56,677 nt of DNA from Flavobacteriales bacterium (GCA_905339165.1 CAJPFH010000038.1:1-56677); one strand, 5' to 3'; positions 17,047 through 27,580 are shown, counted from the stretch's first letter. Numbers and translations are program-made. Notes: generated by a model not told the origin, from the letters alone.

Positions 17047-19895
17047 TATTTGTTTTTTAATTCTTCTACTTGTTTTTTCAATTCTTCTATTTGTATTTGT
17101 TGTTCTTGTATGGCTTTGATGAGAAGAGGATATAAGCGGTCGTAATTTACACCCTTCATTTTCACTTCTTCGTTTATTACTTTTCCATTTTCATCTACAT
17201 TTCCTGGAAAACCTACTTCTCGTATCATTTCTGGAATAACTTCTTCCACTTCCTGAGCAATAAATCCCCATTGTTTTGTAGTGGGTAAATTCATGAAGGA
17301 ATATTCATTATATCTATATTCATATTCTTTAGGCTTAAGTTTCATTATGGTTTCAATGGCATTTATGTTTAAATTCTCAATATGGTTTTTCATTTTTCTA
17401 TCGGAAATAACCGTCCAATTTGCGGATGTTGTAGATATTTGGTTTCCGTTTGAGTATACTGCATAATTGTTTGTTCCGTTTCCTGCTTGTCCCCACAAAC
17501 CAATTGCATTAGAGCCACCCCAACCATATCCAAAAACACCATAATTGTAGGTGGTTGCATTTTGAGCTACACCATAAACTCCATAACTATTTGTCCCCCC
17601 CTGCCCATCTCCTCTTATTCCATAATTATTGGTTGCACTGGTAGCTTCTCCTATAATTGCATACCTTGTACCTGAACCAGCAGTTACAACCGAAGACTTA
17701 ATTCCTTGCCCTCCAGTTGTTGAACTGTTCTCCACATAGAATGTAGGAAATGTAGTAGTTCCATATACATACATTTTATCATACGACCAAGTAGGGGATG
17801 TTGTCCCTACCAACACTTTATCATTTGCATAAACATTCCCTGCAGCAAAATATGCAGACCAATTAACAGTGCCACCAATCACATTGGCATAATAACCATA
17901 ATTGTTGGTACCCCCTCCTGAAATATCAGCACGTACACCGTAGTTATTTCCCGCACTATTTAATATAAAAGAATGCACTCCATAATTGTTTGCAGAAGCT
18001 GCGTTTATTACATTAAATGCTCCGGCTTTATTATCTCCGGTACCTAATGGGTTATTAACAATGCCTGAAATACAAGGTTTTGAACTTGCTGAATTGGCTC
18101 CATTAGTTTCAAAATATCCCGCACGAATATTTGTGGTAGTGTAAACATGTAATGGAAAAGTTGGAGAAATCCCAATTCCCAAGTTGTTCTGAATAAACAC
18201 ATTTCCTCCATCAAAATACCCCGCCCAGTTGGTAGTTCCACCTACGGCACTGCTTCGCAATGCATAGTTTGTTCCGGTTCCGGTAGCTGCTCCATAAAGT
18301 CCGGTTTTTGTTCCGCTGTTACCTGCAGCACTTCCGTATACTGCGTAGTTATCGATTGTACTACCCGTAACATAGAAATAACCCCCATAATTAGAGCCTG
18401 CTCCAGAGCTATTGTTGTAGCTATTTATACCATATTTCGGTGATGCAGAATTTAAGGTGGTTTGAATATCAACGCTCGTTAATGCTGTTGTATTATTAAT
18501 TTGTAGCTTGGCACCGGGTGTTGAGGTGCCAATTCCTACATTTCCGGCATTAATGTAAGAAAAAGTGCTTGGATCTGCATCGAGATTAATGGCAGAACTT
18601 CCATTATTATAAAGAAGCATACGACCACGGGTAGCATATCCAAAAATCCGAGCAGCTTCACCTCCATTGTCCGATTCTTTAATCGTTAATGAAAATCCGT
18701 CTATTGGTGAACGAACCACTAAGGGGTCCCCTGCACCATCTCCTAAAATATTGGTATTACCATTTACATCTAATTTTTGAGAGGGAATACCGGTTCCAAT
18801 TCCTACTTTTCCATTTCCATCAATGGTTACATAATCAGTTAATGAACCACCTGTTCCATCAGCACCACCCCTTATGTGAAATCCCATGTTATCAGAGTAA
18901 ACTTCCCAATCGAACATATTCAAACCAGATCTTTCTAGCCTAAATATAGGAGAAGTAGCATGAGATAAGGTGAATTGTTGAAGAGGATTAATCGTTCCTA
19001 TTCCTACATTTCCAGTAGACAAAATTCTCATTCTCTCTGTATTAGATGTTCTGAAAATGATAGGTTGAGCGTCTGTAGTGCCTAAGAAGTGTGAAACAGG
19101 ATTTATACCTGCGTTTCCAACAATTGACCAAACATTCGCATTCGTTGCATCGGTAGCATTTGCCGGAGCGGGTCCTGTGGGTCCGGTTAAACCAGTAGTA
19201 CCAGCAACACCTGTAGTGCCGGTAGCTCCGGTAAGTCCAGTAGTACCGGTAGCTCCTGTAGCACCCTGAACCCCTTGTAATCCTGTAGTTCCTGTTGGTC
19301 CTGTAACACCCATAGCCCCCGTTGTTCCGGTGGCTCCTGTAACACCTTGAATTCCTTGTAATCCAGTAGTTCCTGTTGGTCCTGTAATGCCCATAGCACC
19401 AGTTGTTCCTGTAGTTCCTGTAACACCCGTGGCTCCTTTTGCTCCACTAGGCCCCGTAACTCCTTGTGGCCCGGTAGGGCCTTGTACTCCTCCATTCCCT
19501 GAATTATCGGCATAAAAAGCATAGGGAACCGATAATAGCTGTATAAGGGAAGAAGCTTGTCCGTCTATTTCAAATTTTATAAAATGTGCTTGGTTGCCCC
19601 AAGCTAAAGATTTTATTTGAAAATTACTGCTTGGAAATCTATTACCCCCTGTTCCAATAACCAGTGTAAATAACCCAAACTGGTTGGTTGTAACATTGTG
19701 TTCTTCGCTGTAAAAGGTGGTTAATCCAGTGGCGTTGGTAATAAAAATTTTAACATTTATATTTTGATTAGCCAAAGGTTCGCCTGCCAAATCTCTGGCA
19801 ACCGCCTGATAATTGATTCCATTGGGGCTGCCTTGTGCAAAAAGGTAGGCAGAGCCAAACAAGAAAGAGAAAATGAGAATTATGTTTCTTTTCAT
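17046..19895 (-). CDS. collagen-like fibre protein with C-terminal S74 intramolecular chaperone
   Basis: 949 aa. Signal peptide to about residue 20 (LFAQGSPNG); a 115-aa N-terminal domain shared with the next gene upstream; a Gly-X-Y collagen-like stretch at 136-242 rich in Gly-Thr-Thr and Gly-Pro-Thr; then many NVGIGTxxP beta-repeats; finally a tail-fibre type S74 chaperone from about 831 with SDRKMKN (self-cleavage Ser831, Lys836), [15 protein letters not shown], and a closing coiled coil. S74 domains trimerise a fibre and cut themselves off. No T9SS sorting domain is visible, so export beyond Sec is open. First gene of a five-gene operon. Confidence 0.88.
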   Translation of the reverse strand: MKRNIILIFSFLFGSAYLFAQGSPNGINYQAVARDLAGEPLANQNINVKIFITNATGLTTFYSEEHNVTTNQFGLFTLVIGTGGNRFPSSNFQIKSLAWGNQAHFIKFEIDGQASSLIQLLSVPYAFYADNSGNGGVQGPTGPQGVTGPSGAKGATGVTGTTGTTGAMGITGPTGTTGLQGIQGVTGATGTTGAMGVTGPTGTTGLQGVQGATGATGTTGLTGATGTTGVAGTTGLTGPTGPAPANATDATNANVWSIVGNAGINPVSHFLGTTDAQPIIFRTSNTERMRILSTGNVGIGTINPLQQFTLSHATSPIFRLERSGLNMFDWEVYSDNMGFHIRGGADGTGGSLTDYVTIDGNGKVGIGTGIPSQKLDVNGNTNILGDGAGDPLVVRSPIDGFSLTIKESDNGGEAARIFGYATRGRMLLYNNGSSAINLDADPSTFSYINAGNVGIGTSTPGAKLQINNTTALTSVDIQTTLNSASPKYGINSYNNSSGAGSNYGGYFYVTGSTIDNYAVYGSAAGNSGTKTGLYGAATGTGTNYALRSSAVGGTTNWAGYFDGGNVFIQNNLGIGISPTFPLHVYTTTNIRAGYFETNGANSASSKPCISGIVNNPLGTGDNKAGAFNVINAASANNYGVHSFILNSAGNNYGVRADISGGGTNNYGYYANVIGGTVNWSAYFAAGNVYANDKVLVGTTSPTWSYDKMYVYGTTTFPTFYVENSSTTGGQGIKSSVVTAGSGTRYAIIGEATSATNNYGIRGDGQGGTNSYGVYGVAQNATTYNYGVFGYGWGGSNAIGLWGQAGNGTNNYAVYSNGNQISTTSANWTVISDRKMKNHIENLNINAIETIMKLKPKEYEYRYNEYSFMNLPTTKQWGFIAQEVEEVIPEMIREVGFPGNVDENGKVINEEVKMKGVNYDRLYPLLIKAIQEQQIQIEELKKQVEELKNK
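19170..19490 (-). repeat. collagen-like Gly-X-Y repeat-coding region (S74 fibre gene)
   Basis: About 36 consecutive Gly-X-Y triplets encoded by a GC-richer, internally repetitive tract made of near-identical 9- to 54-nt units. Such tracts change length readily by slippage or recombination. The sister gene has a shorter tract at 21558-21782. Confidence 0.85.
19491..19835 (-). repeat. N-terminal domain segment nearly identical to 21783-22127
   Basis: By eye the two segments differ at roughly one base in twenty, often at third codon positions, whereas the parts after the collagen tracts differ strongly. This suggests recent duplication or continuing gene conversion of the stalk base. Confidence 0.75.
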
Positions 19896-19923
19896 CGATG
19901 ATTGATTGTTAGCGGAATGTATG

Positions 19924-19931
19924 CAAATATA
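19924..19931 (-). promoter_or_regulatory. -7 box for the fibre-T9SS-cyclase operon
   Basis: On the minus strand the sequence is TATATTTG, a full TAnnTTTG match, 28 nt before the ATG at 19895. No good TTG element is seen at the expected distance. It is the only such box in the 63-nt gap and would drive the five-gene operon. Confidence 0.45.
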
Positions 19932-19958
19932 GTATTATTCAAATCAAAAAAAGATACT

Positions 19959-22187
19959 TTAATAAGAATAAACAAGATGTCCGTTAAACCATGAAGTTAA
20001 TGATGCTCCACTAACACTAATAAGATTAGCTTGATTATAAACTCTAATTTTAACGGTAGAACCAGAAGTTAAATAAAGAGTATGGCTAATTGTGGCTGTA
20101 AATTGCCCAGACGGAACTTGGTCATACGCCCCAATCACATCATTTCCATTTACATTTACCAAGATTGTTGGACGACCGTAGGCACTTGGGTAATATAAGC
20201 CGGCATCAAATGAATACACTCCGTTTACCGGAGCTGTAAAAACTCCTGTGGCGGGGTTGTATGCATTTCCATGGTCAAAATCTTCTACTTCATAAATAAT
20301 ATCAGAATAGCTGTTTATAGGTAGATTTTGCGATACAACTTTTTTAGCAGTAAAGGCCACTTGTCTAACAGCCCATGAGGCATTCCCTGAGGCATCTGAA
20401 GTTAAAAGTTTGCCAGCCCCTTGAGTCCCATCGGTTAGCTTAAAGGTGCCGCTTACATCGAGTTTTGCAGTTGGACTGGCATTTCCAATTCCCACATTTC
20501 CACTATTTAAAATTTTTACAATGTTTGTGCCCGAAGCATTGTTAAAATCAATACCACCGGTGGCATACATTCGAAAAGGTGTAAAAGTTGCACCACTCTT
20601 TTTTACAATTAAAAAATCATTTCCATCAACTCCGGCAGCCCATTCGGTAGTATGTTGCATAGAAATAAATGAAGACCATAATCCATTGCCCGAAATGTGC
20701 AACCTACTTGCCGGAGAATTGGTTCCTATTCCGATATCTCCGGCAGATGTAATATACATCTTTTCTGAATTATTAGTCCAAAAGGTCATCATATTACTAG
20801 CATTATTATATTGTATCAGTCCTTTGTTATATTGAGCCGGAGTTCCAAAAGCTAAGTACATATTTGCATTATTGGGAGCAAGCATACTAATGGAATGGTC
20901 TGTATTATGTTCAACTTGCAGGCGTTGGGTAGGTGTATTCGTTCCAATTCCCACATTTCCATTTTGGTCAAAAACCATGCGGGGAAGAGTACCATCGGCT
21001 ATGGCAAAATTTTCTGAAGCACCAAAGGCCCCATCGTTTCGGGAACCTATTATCCATTCATTTTGAGGTGTGGTGAAAACTGTTTGTACCCCTGCACCTG
21101 AGTTAGAAGATGTTTGTATTTTTAAACTTTCATAACTTGTTCCTAGCAAATGTAATCGAGTATCTGGATTTGTTGTGCCTATGCCAACATTTCCGACAGC
21201 AGTAATAATCATCCTGTCTAGGCTATTAGTTCTGATATAAAAATCATGGTTTGTTAATGTGCCAATGTAACCACCTACTTGGCCACCACCAAAAAATGCA
21301 GTGGCTCCACCATTTCTTATAGACCTTACCTGAGCATTAATATCTGAAACTCCTTGCAATTCTAGTTTTGCTGTAGGAATAGATGTTCCTATTCCAATTT
21401 CCCCTGTATTTAGAATTCTCATTCTCTCTGCATTCCAAGTTTTGAAAAGGATAGGTTGCCCGTCTGTGGTACCTAAGAAGTGTGAAGCCGGAAAGGTGTT
21501 GGCATTTCCTAAAATAGACCAAACATTGGCACTGGTGGCTTCTGTGGAATTTGCCGGAGCGGGTCCTGTAGTTCCTGTAATACCTGTGGGGCCTGTAACG
21601 CCTATAGCTCCTGTTGTTCCGGGGGCTCCTGTAATACCCTGAATTCCTTGCAATCCAGTAGTTCCTGTAATACCTGTGGGGCCTGTAACGCCTATAGCTC
21701 CTGTTGTTCCGGTGGCTCCTGTAGCTCCTTTTGCACCACTGGGTCCGGTAACTCCTTGTGGCCCGGTAGGGCCTTGTACCCCACCATTACCTGAATTATC
21801 GGCATAAAAAGCGTAGGGAACCGATAATAGCTGTATAAGGGAAGAAGCTTGTCCGTCTATTTCAAATTTTATAAAATGAGCTTGGGTACCCCAAGCTAAA
21901 GATTTTATTTGAAAATTACTGTTTGGAAATCTATTACCCCCTGTTCCAATAACCAGTGTAAACAATCCAAACTGGTTGGTTGTAACATTGTGCTCTTCAC
22001 TGTAAAAGGTGGTTAATCCTGTGGCATTGGTAATAAAAATTTTAACATTCAGGTTTTGATTAGCCAAAGGTTCGCCCGCCAAATCTCTAGCAACCGCCTG
22101 ATAATTGATACCATTGGGGCTACCTTGTGAGTAGGCTTGAATAAAAGAAAAAAATACTACAGCAATTAGGGTAAAAATCTTTTTCAT
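19959..22187 (-). CDS. collagen-like protein with C1q/TNF-like C-terminal domain
   Basis: 742 aa from the ATG at 22187; an upstream in-frame ATG at 22220 would put 11 polar residues before the signal peptide and lies before the -7 box. The N-terminal domain (21-135) is nearly identical to that of the S74 fibre gene. A Gly-X-Y stretch covers 136-210, followed by NVGIGTxxP repeats. The last 135 residues replace the S74 chaperone with a C1q-like jelly roll: [59 protein letters not shown]. Collagen plus C1q trimers are best known in animals, with scattered bacterial examples. Probably an exported trimeric adhesin or fibre; ligand unknown. Confidence 0.85.
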   Translation of the reverse strand: MKKIFTLIAVVFFSFIQAYSQGSPNGINYQAVARDLAGEPLANQNLNVKIFITNATGLTTFYSEEHNVTTNQFGLFTLVIGTGGNRFPNSNFQIKSLAWGTQAHFIKFEIDGQASSLIQLLSVPYAFYADNSGNGGVQGPTGPQGVTGPSGAKGATGATGTTGAIGVTGPTGITGTTGLQGIQGITGAPGTTGAIGVTGPTGITGTTGPAPANSTEATSANVWSILGNANTFPASHFLGTTDGQPILFKTWNAERMRILNTGEIGIGTSIPTAKLELQGVSDINAQVRSIRNGGATAFFGGGQVGGYIGTLTNHDFYIRTNSLDRMIITAVGNVGIGTTNPDTRLHLLGTSYESLKIQTSSNSGAGVQTVFTTPQNEWIIGSRNDGAFGASENFAIADGTLPRMVFDQNGNVGIGTNTPTQRLQVEHNTDHSISMLAPNNANMYLAFGTPAQYNKGLIQYNNASNMMTFWTNNSEKMYITSAGDIGIGTNSPASRLHISGNGLWSSFISMQHTTEWAAGVDGNDFLIVKKSGATFTPFRMYATGGIDFNNASGTNIVKILNSGNVGIGNASPTAKLDVSGTFKLTDGTQGAGKLLTSDASGNASWAVRQVAFTAKKVVSQNLPINSYSDIIYEVEDFDHGNAYNPATGVFTAPVNGVYSFDAGLYYPSAYGRPTILVNVNGNDVIGAYDQVPSGQFTATISHTLYLTSGSTVKIRVYNQANLISVSGASLTSWFNGHLVYSY
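21558..21782 (-). repeat. collagen-like Gly-X-Y repeat-coding region (C1q-tipped gene)
   Basis: About 25 Gly-X-Y triplets. A unit encoding [16 protein letters not shown] occurs twice almost unchanged. It is shorter than the matching tract at 19170-19490. Confidence 0.85.
21783..22127 (-). repeat. N-terminal domain segment nearly identical to 19491-19835
   Basis: Partner of the duplicated stalk-base segment. Both copies also share the start of the mature protein ([20 protein letters not shown]) but have different signal peptides. Confidence 0.75.
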
Positions 22188-22207
22188 TTTTGGACAATTT
22201 TGAAGCA

Positions 22208-22215
22208 CAAATGTA
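22208..22215 (-). promoter_or_regulatory. -7 box for the C1q-tipped collagen-like gene
   Basis: The minus strand reads TACATTTG, 20 nt before the ATG at 22187. It supports that start and a transcription unit separate from the large cargo gene upstream. No clear -33 element. Confidence 0.45.
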
Positions 22216-22241
22216 TGCAATATAAAGAATATGTTTGTTAA

Positions 22242-24818
22242 TTAACGGGTTAATTCAACCCAGCCTTTGTATTTTTTTGTGCCAATATCTACTATATAAT
22301 AATAAGTTCCGGAAGGCAAATTATTGCCCTCTTTATTTTTTCCCTTCCATACATTTTGCTGGTTATCGTAGTTTTTTACTGCAAATACATTGGTTCCCCA
22401 ACGGTTAAATATTTTAACATTATTGTCGGGGTATAGACGGATTCCGTCAATAAGCCATGTGTCGTTTTTACCATCAATATTGGGTGTAAAACCCGAATAT
22501 ATTTTTAAATCGCATTCAGGATTGTTTTCAATAGTAATGAGAACAGAATCTATACCATTACAACCATCGTTACTTTTGGCATAAGCATAATACATTATGG
22601 TTTTTTCTGGCGAGGCAATGGTATTAAAGGCTGTACTATCGGAAAGTCCTTTCCCCGGTTGCCAAAGTATTTCAGAAGCACTACCTTTTGCTTCAAGCAA
22701 TGCAGTGTGTCCGAAGCAGATGGTTTGGTTTTCTCCGGCATCTATGTTCCCTCCATTTTTAATGGTTACGGTTAATGTGGTAGGATTACTGTAACACCCC
22801 GTAATCGGATCGTAAGAAACCACGTAAATAGTAACTTGTCCAGTATTTGTAAATGAGGGAACATAGAATAAACCTGTTGCAACTATGTTTAAGTTTTGAT
22901 CTAACCAAACAACGGTAGTGCCCGGAGGGTTATTAAATGCAAAAATGGTATCGGTAAAGGTATTAATGCAATATTCTACCGCGTTTTTAGAAAGAGTAGG
23001 GGGTGACGGAGGAGACTGAACAGTAATTTTAAAAGAAGCAGTATCTCCGCATTTATTCGAATTGGTTTCGGAGTTGTATATTATAAAATAGGTGTTAGGT
23101 GTAGATGAAGAGAAGATTATTTCTCCGGTTGAAGGGTTTAAACTTAATCCACTCGGACTTGATGTAAAAGAGCCTCCCGAAGGAGAAAACGTGGGAGTAG
23201 CTGCTGCACTGTTGGTGCAAAAAACGGTATTGGAATAGGAAAGGATGGCATTATCTTTTGGTTTATCAAAAATAAAAATCTCTTTTTCTGCAACACATCC
23301 GTTCTTGTCTTTTACTCTAACATTATAAACTCCACCAGGCATGTTTGTTGCTGTATTAGATGGGTTATAGGCAAGAAAATATGGGGGGAAAAGAGGCAAA
23401 CTTTCCCATTCGTACGAATAAGGAGCCCTATTTAACAGTTGAGGGTAAGTGGGTAAAGCAGAAGCTTCGTTTTTTTCTTCTCCTACGCAACCAAAAACAT
23501 TTTGTAATGCCAATACGCTATCATTTTCCAATACTTCGAAGGAGAGTGTGTTGGTGCAAGCAATAGCATCTATAAATAAAGTATATTTATTTGCACAGAG
23601 ATTCTGAAACAGACAACTTTGCCCAAACTGGGAGGAGCCTATTGTATTGTTGTTGGCATCTTTGAGTGTAAAAGTGGCATTGTTGCCTGTTTGGGTTAGC
23701 TGAACTTTTGCATCGCATAAACCTTTGCAAGAAGTTTTTGTAACATTAAGTTGTTGGGGAGCTCCGCAACAATTACGAACAGCAAAAAACGAAAGTTGGT
23801 TTCCTTCTGCCGGACAGAAATTGTTATTTGGAAAATCTGATCCGGTTTCGGCATCATTGTGCCACTTGGCAAATACGTTTAAGTTATTATTGGTTTGATT
23901 GCAGGTATTATCGGTTTTGGTTCTTATTTTGAAACAAAAAACCCAAATAGAGGTATTATTTCCTTGGTCGCCCTTGTTATCGGAAGGGTCTCCGTTACTC
24001 GAAAAGTATGGTTCGAAGAAGTAACCTTTGTAATTAGTTCCATGTAGGGCTACTGATGGATAAAAATCCCATGCCCCTGTACCACTTACAGAGTACGGGA
24101 GGGTAAGATTGGAAAAGGTACTCATATCCCATCCGTTTCCAAAATTTAACGATAATCCATGCAGTTGGTTTGGACTGGCAGGGTTGTACCCCACAACAGA
24201 AATACAAAACTGAACTTCTGTGTTGGGTGGATAATTGCCCATGCCACTTCCGGGCTTAACATCCATAGAAGTGTGTAAAATACAAGAAGTGCAAAAATCG
24301 TATGAGGAAAAACTGATTTGAAAATTACCTTTATCGTTTATATCTTTTCCTGCTATTTGAATGTAATATTTTGTAAGCGGAATGAGGCCAAAAATGGTAT
24401 CACTTAAGGTGTTCGTTGTTCCTATTTTGCATTGAATGGGTACTAAAGAATTACAGTTTCCGTTGTATTGGTAAATGGTATACCGGACTTGGTCTAAATA
24501 GGGGGCAAACATTCCTTGTGTTAGGTTTAAAACCAAATTTTTTTGAGTGGGAATAACTCTGAACCAAACATCGGCAACCGGGGTGGTAAAAGTGCCGCCC
24601 TTACAACCTGTAAATTGTGGCCCCGTATTTTCCCAGTTTGCGGTAAGGTTATTAAAGGAATAACCTGTAGATTGTGTTGGAGTATTACACACGGAAGGTA
24701 TAACGGGCAAAGTTGTATCGGCATTACAAGGAGTGTCGTTAATGTTGCAGTAGAGGCTGTTGGAATATATTAGCGTAAAGAAAAGTGCAAACAGAAATTT
24801 GAAAGAGGATTGTTTCAT
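22242..24818 (-). CDS. large T9SS cargo with type B C-terminal domain
   Basis: 858 aa. Signal peptide to about residue 25, then a Cys-rich N-terminal half of adhesin-like beta domains (about 30-340) and repeated bacterial Ig-like modules. The C-terminal 85 residues form a gliding-associated type B sorting domain: KIYSGFTPNIDGKNDTWLIDGI, KIFNRWGTNVFAV, LPSGTYYYIVDIG, and the end YKGWVELTR shared with the cargo at 16303. Expected to be secreted through T9SS and retained on or released from the surface with help from PorP/SprF. The function of the body is not recognisable. Confidence 0.85.
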   Translation of the reverse strand: MKQSSFKFLFALFFTLIYSNSLYCNINDTPCNADTTLPVIPSVCNTPTQSTGYSFNNLTANWENTGPQFTGCKGGTFTTPVADVWFRVIPTQKNLVLNLTQGMFAPYLDQVRYTIYQYNGNCNSLVPIQCKIGTTNTLSDTIFGLIPLTKYYIQIAGKDINDKGNFQISFSSYDFCTSCILHTSMDVKPGSGMGNYPPNTEVQFCISVVGYNPASPNQLHGLSLNFGNGWDMSTFSNLTLPYSVSGTGAWDFYPSVALHGTNYKGYFFEPYFSSNGDPSDNKGDQGNNTSIWVFCFKIRTKTDNTCNQTNNNLNVFAKWHNDAETGSDFPNNNFCPAEGNQLSFFAVRNCCGAPQQLNVTKTSCKGLCDAKVQLTQTGNNATFTLKDANNNTIGSSQFGQSCLFQNLCANKYTLFIDAIACTNTLSFEVLENDSVLALQNVFGCVGEEKNEASALPTYPQLLNRAPYSYEWESLPLFPPYFLAYNPSNTATNMPGGVYNVRVKDKNGCVAEKEIFIFDKPKDNAILSYSNTVFCTNSAAATPTFSPSGGSFTSSPSGLSLNPSTGEIIFSSSTPNTYFIIYNSETNSNKCGDTASFKITVQSPPSPPTLSKNAVEYCINTFTDTIFAFNNPPGTTVVWLDQNLNIVATGLFYVPSFTNTGQVTIYVVSYDPITGCYSNPTTLTVTIKNGGNIDAGENQTICFGHTALLEAKGSASEILWQPGKGLSDSTAFNTIASPEKTIMYYAYAKSNDGCNGIDSVLITIENNPECDLKIYSGFTPNIDGKNDTWLIDGIRLYPDNNVKIFNRWGTNVFAVKNYDNQQNVWKGKNKEGNNLPSGTYYYIVDIGTKKYKGWVELTR

Positions 24819-24864
24819 AACTGATTATGCTTTAATATAGAACAAAACATAAAGTTATATAAAT

Positions 24865-26655
24865 TTATGAAATACGCAAACCAATTACAAGAATATCATC
24901 AACTTGTTCGAGTTTATCTTTCCAGTTTTCAATGTAGTTATTAAGGTGAGCCTGCTGTTCGTACGTATTTAGGGCTGCATTTTCGATAAGTATTTGCCTA
25001 AATTTTTTGTACATGAGTTTTTTCCCTTTTGCACCTCCAAATTGGTCGGCATACCCATCGGAAAAGATGTAAACCATATCTTCTTTTTGAACCTCTATCA
25101 CATGATTGGTAAATTCTTTAGTTTCCTCTTCATTGTAGGAGCCTATGGCTTGTTTATTGGGTTTTGTTTCTAAAACTTGACCATTTCGTACAATGTACAA
25201 CGCATTGTTTGCTCCGGCATATTCGATGTAGTTGTTGTTTTTTTCTATGGCACAAATAGCCATATCCATTCCATCGCGAGTATTTCCTTCTTTTTGGTGT
25301 AACGATTTTGTAATGCCTTTGTTTAAAGCGTTTAATATGCTTGCAGGAGTGTTATTGGTGGGGTCGTTAAATGCTGTTTGTATATTGTTGTACGCTACAA
25401 TACTCATAAAAGCTCCCGGTACACCATGCCCGGTACAATCTACAGCGGAGTAGTAAACTTTTCCGTTTTTTTCGTCCATCCAATAAAAGTCTCCGCTCAC
25501 AATGTCTTTGGGTTTATATAAAATAAAGCAGTTGGGAAGTAATTTTTTTACGGTGGTAGGAGGTGGAAGAATGGCTTCTTGCAAGCGTTTTGCATAACGA
25601 ATACTGTCGGTAACTTGTGTGTAAAGTTCTCCAATGCGTTTGCTTTGTTGTTCCAGTTCTTCTTTTTGTTTTACAACCTCAGCTGTTCTTTCTTTCACCT
25701 TATTTTCTAGTTCCCTTTCGTTCACTTCTAAGTCATCACGCATTTTTATAAGGGCATGTCCTAAATCATCGGCTTCGCTAAGGGGTTGGTATTCCCACTC
25801 AAAATTCCCTGAACCTACTTGTTCTGCAAAATCTTTGGTGCGTTTTAAACCTTCTACTAAGGTGTCCATTGCTTCTACCATTTCGCCAATTTCATCGTTC
25901 CTTGGTTTTAATTTTTGAGAAGGGAAAATGCCTTTACTTAAACCCAGCAAAATGTTTTTAAGAGAATAAACGGGTTTAACAATGGTACGTGTAGTAAAAA
26001 TGGCAATTAAGATACCTCCAATAACAAGCCCTATACCGAGATAGCGAACTAGAAATTGCAGCAAATCAAAAGAAGAAATCATTTCTTCGGTAACCTTGTT
26101 TGATTTTAGTTTTTGGCGTTTTATAAGGTCATCGAGTTGAAAAATGATTTCATCGGTTTTTTCATAAATTCTTCCTCCTTCTCCAATTTCAAATTCTGCT
26201 AAAAATTTATTTTCGGAATCGTTGTAACTTTCAAAAGAGTTGAGAAGTGATTTAATTTCATTATGATAATTCCAAAGTTCTTCGAAATCGGAAAATACCG
26301 AAGTAATCATAAACTGCTCGTCTTTGGTCCAGTGTTCAGAAAGTTCGAACAATCTTTTTTTAATTCTGGGAAAATCTTGAAAGGTAAGGTTGTTTAGACG
26401 AAGTTTATCGGGGTTATCGTCTGTTGAACTAGGAGAGTATACCCATGTGTAAATAAGCAGTTTTGAACGATAGCCCAACAGTTTTAACTCTTCGAGAGCT
26501 GCAACAGAAGGGTTATAAATATCATTTATTTGATCGTTTATTTGTTTGCTTTGGTTTAGAGTGGTGTTTGTAATCATAAATACACCCACGGTAAGAATAA
26601 TAAGAACCCCAAAGCCTAAGCCAATTTTTTTACCAATAGTAAACCTAAAACTCAT
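24865..26655 (-). CDS. membrane HAMP-SpoIIE (PP2C) serine phosphatase
   Basis: 596 aa. TM1 at about 11-31, an extracytoplasmic four-helix sensor (about 32-200), TM2 near 205-225, HAMP to about 285, a coiled coil (about 310-345), and a SpoIIE phosphatase domain (about 375-595). Metal-binding motifs are present: DIVSGDFYW, AVDCTGHGVPGAFMS, DGMDMAICAI, YIFSDGYADQFGG and VDDILVIGLRI. It would dephosphorylate a phosphoserine protein, usually an anti-anti-sigma factor, but no such partner is in the window. It follows the TPR gene by 5 nt and ends the YfiR-TPR-SpoIIE operon. Confidence 0.9.
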   Translation of the reverse strand: MSFRFTIGKKIGLGFGVLIILTVGVFMITNTTLNQSKQINDQINDIYNPSVAALEELKLLGYRSKLLIYTWVYSPSSTDDNPDKLRLNNLTFQDFPRIKKRLFELSEHWTKDEQFMITSVFSDFEELWNYHNEIKSLLNSFESYNDSENKFLAEFEIGEGGRIYEKTDEIIFQLDDLIKRQKLKSNKVTEEMISSFDLLQFLVRYLGIGLVIGGILIAIFTTRTIVKPVYSLKNILLGLSKGIFPSQKLKPRNDEIGEMVEAMDTLVEGLKRTKDFAEQVGSGNFEWEYQPLSEADDLGHALIKMRDDLEVNERELENKVKERTAEVVKQKEELEQQSKRIGELYTQVTDSIRYAKRLQEAILPPPTTVKKLLPNCFILYKPKDIVSGDFYWMDEKNGKVYYSAVDCTGHGVPGAFMSIVAYNNIQTAFNDPTNNTPASILNALNKGITKSLHQKEGNTRDGMDMAICAIEKNNNYIEYAGANNALYIVRNGQVLETKPNKQAIGSYNEEETKEFTNHVIEVQKEDMVYIFSDGYADQFGGAKGKKLMYKKFRQILIENAALNTYEQQAHLNNYIENWKDKLEQVDDILVIGLRIS

Positions 26656-26660
26656 TGTAG

Positions 26661-27569
26661 TTATTCGTTTTCTTCGAGCATTTTAAGTTCCTTTCTAAAC
26701 TGCTCCGATTTCTCGTTATCGTTTAAACTGAGGTAAATATACGATAATCCTACAATTGTTTCTTTTCTTTTGGGTTCTAATTCGTAGGCTTTTTTCATGT
26801 AGGGCAGTGCCTTCAGGAAAAGTTCTATAGAATAATCGAGCGACTTGTTTAGTTTTTCCAAGTCTTCATCGTAATCGAGTGTGTTGATTATATCAACCGC
26901 TTCGTTGTAGTAAATGATTCCCACATTATATAAAGCGGAAACATTATTGTTATCTAGTTCAAGCACCTTTCCAAAATAGAGCTCGGCATACTTGCCACTT
27001 TTTTTATCGGCAAATTTTGAAGAATCGTATTTTAAATGATATGCAGATCCTAGTTGGTAGTAGAAGGATATATCTCGCTCTGTATTATCGAAATTTGGTT
27101 CGGATATTTTTTTAAGTTCTTTGTAACGAGCATAATTTGTGATGGCTTTGTTGATAATATTGGTGTCGATATTTACGTTGAATGTGGCTTGATTTAATAT
27201 GGTTCCGGCAATGTTGTAATATTGAATGGCAAGGTAGTTTATTCCTAAAATATTATTATTTTTTTCGGGGTGATTATTGTCCATTTCTAATGCTTTTAAG
27301 TATGCATTAGAAGCTGTTTCAAGGTTGGTTGAGTTAATATTTCCTACATCATTGGCCTTATAAAGTTCTTTGTAAACATAACCATAGTAAAACCAGGTGG
27401 TGGCTTTTTGATTATATAAATCTAACTGAATGGCTTTATCTACAAGTTCTTTTGCACTTTCCAATTCGTTGTTTTGAAGGTGCATTAAAGCTTGTTGGAC
27501 AATATCCTGCCCTTTTAGCTGTGTTCCGGCTAAGAGGGTAAAGAGTAATATGTATGCCCATTTACGCAT
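26661..27569 (-). CDS. exported TPR protein
   Basis: 302 aa with a signal peptide (to about 20, LKGQD). The rest is all-helical with tetratricopeptide units: ALMHLQNNELESAKELVDKAIQLD (about 27-50), ATTWFYYGYVYKELY (57-71), LYFGKVLELDNNNVSALYNVGIIYYNEA and ALPYMKKAYELEPKRKETIVGLSYIYLSL toward the C-terminus. It is probably a periplasmic scaffold between the YfiR-like protein upstream (11 nt) and the sensor part of the phosphatase downstream (5 nt). That role is inferred from gene order. Confidence 0.82.
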   Translation of the reverse strand: MRKWAYILLFTLLAGTQLKGQDIVQQALMHLQNNELESAKELVDKAIQLDLYNQKATTWFYYGYVYKELYKANDVGNINSTNLETASNAYLKALEMDNNHPEKNNNILGINYLAIQYYNIAGTILNQATFNVNIDTNIINKAITNYARYKELKKISEPNFDNTERDISFYYQLGSAYHLKYDSSKFADKKSGKYAELYFGKVLELDNNNVSALYNVGIIYYNEAVDIINTLDYDEDLEKLNKSLDYSIELFLKALPYMKKAYELEPKRKETIVGLSYIYLSLNDNEKSEQFRKELKMLEENE

Positions 27570-27580
27570 ATCTGTGTGTT

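Noticed and set aside
17401-18500. Repeated AT/GC-phased motifs in the fibre gene as possible recombination sites
   Set aside because: They follow the NYGVxG and NVGIGT protein repeats and need no further explanation.
19170-19490. Regularly spaced short repeats that could suggest a CRISPR array
   Set aside because: They are in-frame Gly-X-Y codons of a long gene, with no constant spacer length and no cas genes.
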